In this document: positions 1-4,016 of the stretch, piece after piece | How positions within the stretch are numbered: the stretch's first letter is position 1 | Layout of the letters: every line of letters begins with the position of its first letter | Assembly: GCA_003164475.1 (NCBI GenBank) | Contig: PLTL01000042.1 | Location: 1 to 5,068, forward strand | Length of the DNA: 5,068 nt | Origin: Candidatus Dormiibacterota bacterium | GTDB lineage: Bacteria; Chloroflexota; Dormibacteria; UBA8260; Bog-877 | Direction of reading: 5' to 3' | Notes under the pieces: model-generated | Database searches by the model: none | The model's input: only the letters and a program-made list of their open reading frames with translations | What the model was told of the DNA's origin: nothing | Made by a program: the position numbers and the translations under genes

Positions 1-39
1 TCAGCTCCTTGCTGAAAAGCTCAGGTTAGACAGAGGATT
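1..39 (+). promoter_or_regulatory. Diverged copy of the bPH2-operon promoter
   Basis: Positions 1-31 match 1347-1377 at 26 of 31 bases without gaps. The shared blocks are TCAGCTCC, GCTGAA, GCTCAGG and TAGAC, each separated by two changed bases or one. The -10-like hexamer here is TAGACA (27-32), which lacks the final T of the TAGACT found in the downstream copy, so the box is weaker or decayed. A GTG lies 7 nt after the hexamer (40-42), the spacing of a leaderless start, but that frame closes after 18 codons (stop 94-96). The copy may continue to the left beyond the window. Seen: the repeat and the spacing. Inferred: promoter function, which could be vestigial. Confidence 0.45.
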
Positions 40-86
40 GTGAGTCGCTGCCGCACTTCGCCGCTCCAGATGTGGCGGCGACTCAC
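40..86 (+). repeat. Long hairpin / inverted repeat
   Basis: Bases 40-55 pair with 71-86 over 16 consecutive positions. The outer 9 bp are perfect (GTGAGTCGC with GCGACTCAC), and two G-U wobbles (49-77 and 53-73) occur in the inner part. The loop is 15 nt (56-70). A competing shorter stem is possible: GCCGC at 60-64 can pair with GCGGC at 75-79 instead. The hairpin begins about where transcription from the 27-32 box would start. It could be the 5' structure of a small RNA, a terminator or attenuator, or a palindromic intergenic repeat (REP-like). An 18-codon frame starting with GTG at 40 spans it, but I see no support for translation. There is no T tract after the stem. Confidence 0.6.
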
Positions 87-96
87 GGCGGTCTGA

Positions 97-229
97 CCGT
101 TGTGTCGGTGCTTCGGTCTCATCCCCAATCTGCCCGGCACGCCGCACGCCACTGTCGACGGTGACAGTAGGGGTCGACCCCCGGATGCGTCACCTCGTCG
201 TCGTTCCTTCTCCCCTGCTTCAGTCTACG
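97..229. other. Intergenic stretch with small dyads
   Basis: I see no credible gene here; the frames crossing it are low-complexity shadows. It holds two compact dyads. ACTGTC (151-156) pairs with GACAGT (163-168) around a 6-nt loop. GGGGTCGACCCC (170-181) is a perfect 12-bp palindrome. Both contain GTCGAC, 19 bp apart. CCTCGTCGTC (193-202) is also the inverse of GACGACGAGG (260-269) inside the neighbouring insertion-sequence remnant. No regulator can be named from these. Confidence 0.4.
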
Positions 230-235
230 GCGGTT

Positions 236-485
236 GAACCGCTGAATGAGTCCTCGCGTGACGACGAGGAGCGGTAGTGACCGGGGGGTGAGGGTGACGG
301 AGAGGGGGTGGACGCCGGAGTGGGCGGCGCTGGGGTCGGTCTCAGCCACGTTGGGGATGGCCCGGGGGAAGCTGCGCAGGTGGGTGCGGCGGGCCGAGGT
401 GGACGGTGGGGTACGGAGCGCGGTGAGCACTGCGGAGCGGGAGCGGATCCGGGAGCTGGAGCGGGAGAACCGTGAGCTGCGGCGA
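236..485 (+). mobile_element. IS3-family insertion sequence remnant, left part only
   Basis: A TGAACCGC motif at 236-242, continuing through TGAATGAGTCC, resembles left terminal inverted repeats of actinobacterial IS3-family elements from memory. It directly precedes OrfA-like coding sequence. The rest of OrfA, all of OrfB (the DDE transposase) and the right inverted repeat are missing. Recognisable homology stops at about 485, 36 bp before the 3' end of the convergent methyltransferase gene. GCGGTT-G-AACCGC (230-242) forms a palindrome across the presumed left end. The element cannot transpose by itself. The exact left boundary is an inference; the OrfA homology is the firm part. Confidence 0.6.
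246..485 (+). pseudogene. Truncated IS3-family OrfA (helix-turn-helix transposase subunit)
   Basis: Intact IS3-family OrfA is about 100 residues: an HTH DNA-binding half, then a leucine-zipper-like coiled coil, with OrfB made by -1 frameshifting. Here codons 1-80 keep that plan. A degraded N-terminal stretch (DRGVRV, residues 12-17) is followed by TPEWAALGSVSATLG (23-37), the HTH end KLRRWVRRAEVDGG (42-55) and the coiled-coil start ERIRELERENRELRR (66-80). After residue 80 the frame runs into unrelated sequence and stops at 600-602. The usual continuation, a short helix leading to the OrfA/OrfB overlap, is gone. The frame opens directly after a stop at 243-245, and the first residues may be terminal-repeat sequence rather than true OrfA. 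It is a remnant, probably not functional. Confidence 0.75.
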
Positions 486-520
486 CCGTTTGAATGGGCT
501 GTCTTGCCGACAGGGCGAAG

Positions 521-1141
521 CTACTTCGTGGCCGTGACCGTGCGGACCAGGACTTCAGCGAGATTCGTGACTCCACTGAGGTTGTGCGACCTGATCGAGT
601 GAAGACCTGCGCTCCGGAGCAGGTCGGTGACCCTACCGACCGTACGGGCCCGACCGCGATGGGCGCCGAGGAGGGTCGGAAGCAGGACCGCGGAGAAGCG
701 GTCCGTGAGCACCAGTTGGCCACCTGGGGTGATCACCCGAGCGCAGTCGACCAAGCCAGCCCTCTGATCCGCCCAGTGGTCGAAGGAGGTGGTGCTGACG
801 ACCAGATCGAAGCTGCAGTCGGCAAAGGGAAGGTGCTCAGCGACTCCGGCGGAGAATCCCAGCCGCGGATCTCCGGCGGCAGCGGCTCTTGCCTCCGCGA
901 TCATCCCTGGGGCGGGGTCGATGCCGAGCAGTTCGACCGCCTCTGGGCAGCGCCGGGCTAGTCGGCGGAGGAGATATCCCGTACCGCACCCCACATCCAG
1001 AATGTGAGCTGGTCGGGGGGCGCAGACGATGGCGATGTCCAGGGTACGGTCCGCGATACGGCGATGAAGGCTCCCGCGCCACCCGATCTCGTACCCGGCC
1101 GAGCGCTCATCAAATGCCCCAACGTCACGGTGACGGGCCAC
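521..1141 (-). CDS. Class I SAM-dependent methyltransferase
   Basis: A 206-residue cytoplasmic protein with a complete Rossmann-type methyltransferase core, the usual size for small Methyltransf_11-type enzymes. Motif I is ILDVGCGTG (47-55), which binds S-adenosylmethionine. The acidic residue contacting the ribose is D75 in LLGIDPAPGM (71-80). AEHLPFADCSFDLVVST (101-117) covers motifs II/III, and GGQLVLTD (140-147) is the later beta strand. The acceptor substrate cannot be read from the sequence; small molecules are common for this family. The GTG start at 1139-1141 is preferred: an in-frame stop lies 12 nt upstream inside a TAGGAT -10 box ending 6 nt before the GTG, so the message is probably leaderless. 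The gene diverges from the bPH2 operon and converges on the IS remnant. No key residue is missing. The methyltransferase call is firm; the substrate is unknown. Confidence 0.9.
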   Translation of the reverse strand: MARHRDVGAFDERSAGYEIGWRGSLHRRIADRTLDIAIVCAPRPAHILDVGCGTGYLLRRLARRCPEAVELLGIDPAPGMIAEARAAAAGDPRLGFSAGVAEHLPFADCSFDLVVSTTSFDHWADQRAGLVDCARVITPGGQLVLTDRFSAVLLPTLLGAHRGRARTVGRVTDLLRSAGLHSIRSHNLSGVTNLAEVLVRTVTATK

Positions 1142-1147
1142 GGTTTC

Positions 1148-1153
1148 ATCCTA
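1148..1153 (-). promoter_or_regulatory. -10 box of the methyltransferase gene (leaderless type)
   Basis: On the minus strand the hexamer reads TAGGAT and is followed by 6 nt and then the GTG start. That spacing places the transcription start at or within a base of the start codon. This is a standard layout for leaderless genes in Actinomycetota and related high-GC phyla. I see no convincing -35 element. AGGAT could alternatively act as a weak ribosome binding site for a longer transcript. Confidence 0.55.
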
Positions 1154-1346
1154 ACCTCAGAATCTCAGTAAGGACGTGGACAGCGGAGGCGGACGCCTGC
1201 AGAGGCGGTTTTGGGGGCCGGTGAGTCCTGTCACGGGGGCCAGCTGTCCGTGCCCCTGAGCATGGCCGGCATGAGTGCGGTCGGCGATGCCTGGGCAGTT
1301 CTGGGCGCAATGGCAGGAGCCAATCGAGGCTGGGCCCCGCCCTCTG
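1154..1346. other. Divergent intergenic spacer
   Basis: This spacer lies between the methyltransferase and the bPH2 operon. I find no gene in it. GGGGC (1236-1240) can pair with GCCCC (1252-1256), and CACGG with CCGTG forms a competing arrangement in the same place, so some RNA or DNA structure is possible. The spacer carries both divergent promoters at its ends, so one regulator bound here could affect both genes. No known operator was recognised. Confidence 0.35.
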
Positions 1347-1384
1347 TCAGCTCCCGGCTGAACGGCTCAGGCTAGACTCGGGCC
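1347..1384 (+). promoter_or_regulatory. Promoter of the bPH2 operon (leaderless type)
   Basis: TAGACT at 1373-1378 is a good TANNNT -10 box ending 6 nt before the GTG at 1385, so the transcript probably starts at the start codon. Just upstream, CTGA-N5-TCAG (CTGAACGGCTCAG) forms a small dyad that is also conserved in the copy at 1-31. Preservation of this dyad and of TCAGCTCC while the bases between have changed suggests these blocks are functional, perhaps as an operator. No clear -35 hexamer is visible. Confidence 0.6.
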
Positions 1385-1936
1385 GTGCAGCTTCCGCCTT
1401 CGTCCCGGTTGCCCCCGCTGACCGAGGCGGCCGCGCTGCCGGGGCCGGGCAGGCCAACTCCCTTCGGGGCGGATCCCGGCTGGCTCCGCCCGAGTCCTCG
1501 CCTGCGGCGGATGCGCCGCGCGCAGACGCTCGCGGGAGTCGTCGTCTGCCTGCTTGTCGGCTGCGGCCTCGCCGCCGCCACGGCCTCAGTGGTGGTGGTG
1601 TTCGTGGTCGCGATGGGGGTGATCCTGTTGGGCGCCGCGATCTGGGGATTTCTGGATCGGCGCTGCGCCTCCTGGGGCTATCTGGAACGAGAGCAGGACC
1701 TGTTGGTGCGCCGCGGGGTCATGTTCAGGCGCCTGTCGGTCGTCCCCTATGGCAGGATGCAGTCAGTGGAGGTGACGGCGGGACCGGTGGAGCGCTCCTT
1801 CGGCCTGAGCTCAGTCCGGCTTCACACCGCCTCGGCGGCCACGGACGCCAGGATCCCCGGCCTGGCGGGGCCTGACGCCACTGGGCTCCGGGACCGGCTG
1901 GCCACCCTGGGTGAGGCCAACGCCGAGGGGCTGTGA
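1385..1936 (+). CDS. bPH2 (DUF304) membrane protein, YdbS-like
   Basis: A 183-residue membrane protein. Residues 1-45 are a proline-rich, probably cytoplasmic tail. Two adjacent hydrophobic helices follow (about 47-66 and 67-89), ending at a basic DRR. A single bacterial PH domain (about 98-175) has the family signature: LLVRRGVMFRR (106-116), VVPYGRMQSVEV (119-130), GPVERSFGLSSVRLHTA (133-149) and a final ARIPGL (155-160). The GTG start is the first possible one, because an in-frame TAG lies in the -10 box, and it fits a leaderless message; an internal ATG at codon 43 is less likely. The stop overlaps the next start by 4 bp (GTGA), implying translational coupling. Known: the Bacillus pair YdbS/YdbT is linked to antimicrobial-peptide resistance. 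The same role here is only inference. Confidence 0.85.
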   Translation: MQLPPSSRLPPLTEAAALPGPGRPTPFGADPGWLRPSPRLRRMRRAQTLAGVVVCLLVGCGLAAATASVVVVFVVAMGVILLGAAIWGFLDRRCASWGYLEREQDLLVRRGVMFRRLSVVPYGRMQSVEVTAGPVERSFGLSSVRLHTASAATDARIPGLAGPDATGLRDRLATLGEANAEGL

Positions 1937-3285
1937 GCGCATCCCCGATCGGGGCCTGGCGCCGACTTCACCCACTCTCACCCGTGGTGCGAGTGGGGCG
2001 CAGAGCGGTAACCCTGGTGGTGGTCTTGGCGTTCCCCTTCATCTCCAGCGGCCGCGTCGATCCGACCGACGGACTGATCGACCTGGCAATCATCTGCGTG
2101 GTGGCCGTGGGCGGGGTGGTGTCCTGGCTGGTGACTCGCTGGCGCGTCGACGGTGGCATGGTGCAGGTCGAGACCGGGCTGCTACGGCGCCAGAAGACCC
2201 GGGTGCCCTTGAGCCGCATTCAGTCCGTGGACGTGGTGCGTCCTGGGACCGCCAGGGTCTTCGGGCTGGCCGAGGTCCGGGTGCGCACCGGCGGCGGCCA
2301 CGCGGGCGACGTCCGCCTGGCTTACCTGACTGGGAATCAGGCGGAGCGCGTGCAGGCCTTCCTGCTCGTGCTGGCGCACGGTGGCACCTTGCCTGTGGCC
2401 CAGGTTGCCGCGCGGCCGCTGGCCCGGGTCTACAACCCCCGCCTGATGCTGGCGCTGCTGCTGAGGTGGAGCGCCGTTGCTCCCCTGGTTGTGGCGGTGG
2501 CGCTGGTCCTCGGGGCCGCGCTGCTCGGGGGCGGCGCAGTCGCGCAGTCCTTGGTGGGCTCGGCGTTGGCTATTGCTGTGGGGGGGGGACTCGCCCTCCT
2601 GCGCCAGATCAACTCGCTGATGAGCTACGAGGTGACCGAGGCGATGGACGGGTTGCACGTGCGCGGCGGGCTGATCGCGACCGTGGTGGAGACCATCCCC
2701 CGGCGCCGGATCCAGGCGCTGCGGCAGACGGAACCGCTTCTATGGCGCGGGCTCGGGTGGGCAGGCCTGTCGGTGGACGTCGCCGGGGGCCAGCGGCGGA
2801 GTGGGGAGGACCGTGGGGCCGCCGGGCAGCTGCGCGCCCTGTCGCCGGTCGCGACGGTCGCCGAGTCGGCGCAGCTGCTGGCGGACCTACTGCCGGGGGC
2901 TCGGCCGGGAGACGGCAGGCCTTCCCCGGCAGTTGCCAGGGTCAAGGCACCGCTGAGCTACCACTTCCTCCGCGGTGGGGTTTCGGGCGGCCTGGCGGTG
3001 TCCGGTGCCGGCCGGCTGCAGCGGACCACCGCGTGGGTGCCATTGGCCAAGGTTCAGAGCATCCGCTGGGTCCAGGGCCCAATCCAACGCCGCCTCGGGC
3101 TGGCCACGGTCCACCTCGATATCGCTGGGCGCCGAGTGGGGGTGGCCCTTCGAGACCGCTCGGCCGCGGAGGCGGTCGAGCTGGCCGAACAGCTCCCCGG
3201 ACTGTGCCGCGCAGCGAGGGAGGCCGCTCGCGAGCATCACCAGGGCCCGGCCGCCGAGAAAGGCGAAGCCCCGGCGGCTGGGTAG
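1933..3285 (+). CDS. Triple bPH2 (DUF304) membrane protein, YdbT-like
   Basis: A 450-residue partner of the preceding protein, near the usual size for YdbT-like proteins. It opens with the family-typical WRRLHPLSP (9-17). Two helices (about 24-38 and 48-68) come before bPH2 domain 1 (70-148, with RVPLSRIQSVDVV). Two more helices (about 171-195 and 202-222) come before domain 2 (231-315, with TIPRRRIQALRQ). Domain 3 (about 345-422, with WVPLAKVQSIRWVQGP) ends in a charged, alanine-rich tail. Each domain repeats the pattern VP-x-x-[RK]-[IV]-Q followed by a 'rGL' turn. Domain 2 is the most diverged: IP replaces VP and GW follows RGL. The GTG start overlaps the upstream stop. A run of nine G (2580-2588) codes for three glycines in the fourth helix and could be prone to slippage. 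The family call is firm; the molecular function is unknown. Confidence 0.88.
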   Translation: MSASPIGAWRRLHPLSPVVRVGRRAVTLVVVLAFPFISSGRVDPTDGLIDLAIICVVAVGGVVSWLVTRWRVDGGMVQVETGLLRRQKTRVPLSRIQSVDVVRPGTARVFGLAEVRVRTGGGHAGDVRLAYLTGNQAERVQAFLLVLAHGGTLPVAQVAARPLARVYNPRLMLALLLRWSAVAPLVVAVALVLGAALLGGGAVAQSLVGSALAIAVGGGLALLRQINSLMSYEVTEAMDGLHVRGGLIATVVETIPRRRIQALRQTEPLLWRGLGWAGLSVDVAGGQRRSGEDRGAAGQLRALSPVATVAESAQLLADLLPGARPGDGRPSPAVARVKAPLSYHFLRGGVSGGLAVSGAGRLQRTTAWVPLAKVQSIRWVQGPIQRRLGLATVHLDIAGRRVGVALRDRSAAEAVELAEQLPGLCRAAREAAREHHQGPAAEKGEAPAAG

Positions 3286-3574
3286 CAGAGTTGGGGTCGC
3301 CGCGGGCAGCACACGGTGGACCCGTGCCAGTTCGGAGACTTCTGTACTCGATGGCAGCTCAGACTCGATCTCAAAAGCTGGTGCCAGCGGTGGGTGACGC
3401 ACCCACCCGGGCGTGAGCCCAACGGTCCTCGAGGCCGCGTCGCCGTCGGGCCTGACGGTACTTCGCGCTGGTCCGGACGGACCCCGGTCAGGACCACTTC
3501 GCCTAGCCGCCGGACAGTGACGAGCCGGCATGCGCCCGTGGCACGTGCGTCATCGGTTCATGGCACCTGGCGGC
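3286..3574. other. Intergenic region after the bPH2 operon
   Basis: I see no convincing gene; open frames here are shadows with low-complexity Arg/Pro/Ser content. The region holds a small hairpin (CACGG 3312-3316 with CCGTG 3322-3326) soon after the stop, and the twin hairpins at 3389-3420. Further on are a near-palindrome around CCTCGAGG (about 3424-3438) and the palindrome GCACGTGC at 3541-3548, upstream of the next promoter. No tRNA is seen. Confidence 0.4.
3389..3420 (+). terminator. Tandem GC-rich hairpins, candidate terminator
   Basis: GGTGGGTG (3389-3396) pairs perfectly with CACCCACC (3400-3407) over 8 bp with a 3-nt ACG loop. One base later GGGC (3409-3412) pairs with GCCC (3417-3420) around a GTGA tetraloop. 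The pair lies about 104 nt after the stop of the bPH2 operon. There is no T tract, so classic Rho-independent termination is not assured, although tail-less hairpins have been proposed as terminators in high-GC bacteria. It could instead be a 3'-end stabilising structure. Confidence 0.5.
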
Positions 3575-3580
3575 TAGGCT
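3575..3580 (+). promoter_or_regulatory. TANNNT -10 box, leaderless spacing
   Basis: TAGGCT ends 7 nt before an ATG at 3588, the same geometry as the two better supported promoters in this window. GCACGTGC (3541-3548), an 8-bp palindrome, sits 26 bp upstream of the box. No later TANNNT box exists before the gene at 4017, because the sequence contains no TA dinucleotide from 3582 to 4300. This box is therefore also the best candidate promoter for that gene. Confidence 0.45.
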
Positions 3581-3587
3581 ACCTCGC

Positions 3588-3863
3588 ATGGCCGCCCCCA
3601 AAGCAGTGGGATCGGACAACGCGATCGCAGAGGCGCAGGAGTCTCCAGGGGCCGGAAAGCTGAGGCGGAGATCGGCCGGCCCAGGGCGCACGTGCCTGCC
3701 TTCCCGGCGGCACAGTGCTCGCGGTCGGGACGGTTGCTCCACGATGCTTCGTCCCCGCCTCACCATCTTCGGCCGCCATGAACACCAACTGCTGAGGGCC
3801 ACATGGCCGGCCCCGCCGGCAGCGCAGACGGCGGGAAGGGCCATGGGAGTCGCGCTGGCATGA
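3588..3863 (+). CDS. Doubtful 91-codon ORF, hypothetical or decayed gene
   Basis: The ORF is listed only because its ATG sits 7 nt after a good -10 box. The first 24 codons (MAAPKAVGSDNAIAEAQESP and on) look ordinary for a high-GC gene, mostly ending in G or C. Beyond about residue 25 the product turns into Arg/Ser/Gly/Pro-rich sequence with little secondary-structure character, and third-position GC falls. I recognise no family and no domain. It may be the 5' end of a gene lost by frameshift or deletion, a small unknown protein, or simply the 5' leader of the gene at 4017. The stop lies 153 nt before that start. Confidence 0.2.
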   Translation: MAAPKAVGSDNAIAEAQESPGAGKLRRRSAGPGRTCLPSRRHSARGRDGCSTMLRPRLTIFGRHEHQLLRATWPAPPAAQTAGRAMGVALA

Positions 3864-3910
3864 GACCCCGTGGCCGAGGGCGTGTTCGGGTTGAGCGCAG
3901 CCGACCGTCC

Positions 3911-3936
3911 GCAGCGTCCCCCGAAGAGGGACTTGC
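3911..3936 (+). other. Hairpin in the leader of the SGNH-domain gene
   Basis: GTCCC (3916-3920) pairs with GGGAC (3928-3932) around a CCGAAGA loop, with flanking GCA (3911-3913) and TGC (3934-3936) able to extend the stem past a small internal loop. It lies about 80 nt upstream of the next start codon and would be in its 5' leader if transcription begins near 3588. No T tract follows. Its function is unknown and it could be chance structure in GC-rich DNA. Confidence 0.3.
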
Positions 3937-4004
3937 CCGGATGACGCCGTCGGGGCACGTTGCGTTGCCACACCGGATCGCCCACCTGACCTGGGCGTTG
4001 TCCC

Positions 4005-4010
4005 AGGAGG
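4005..4010 (+). promoter_or_regulatory. Ribosome binding site deciding the 4017 start
   Basis: AGGAGG is followed by 6 nt and then GTG at 4017. It is the only strong Shine-Dalgarno sequence in front of a start in this window. It fixes the start of the SGNH-domain gene and shows that this gene, unlike its neighbours, is translated from a message with a leader. Confidence 0.85.
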
Positions 4011-4016
4011 TGCTCT

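Noticed and set aside
40..96. An 18-codon leader peptide starting at GTG 40
   Set aside because: The only support is the spacing to a weak -10 box. The sequence is fully explained by the hairpin and shows no run of a regulatory amino acid.
494..961. A plus-strand frame opposite the methyltransferase
   Set aside because: It is antisense to a complete SAM-binding core with all motifs, and its own product shows no recognisable fold.
1911..3416. A 501-codon plus-strand frame overlapping the YdbT-like gene
   Set aside because: Its product is almost entirely Gly/Arg/Ala/Pro without domains, whereas the overlapping frame 1933-3285 has clear bPH2 repeats and membrane helices. It is a GC-rich shadow frame.
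3380..3450. Possible tRNA, because several stems follow one another
   Set aside because: No GGTTCRA T-loop sequence, no proper acceptor stem and no anticodon arm of the right spacing.
2887..3531. Minus-strand 214-codon frame covering the end of the bPH2 operon
   Set aside because: Low-complexity Arg/Pro/Ser product, antisense to bPH2 domain 3; no start signal.
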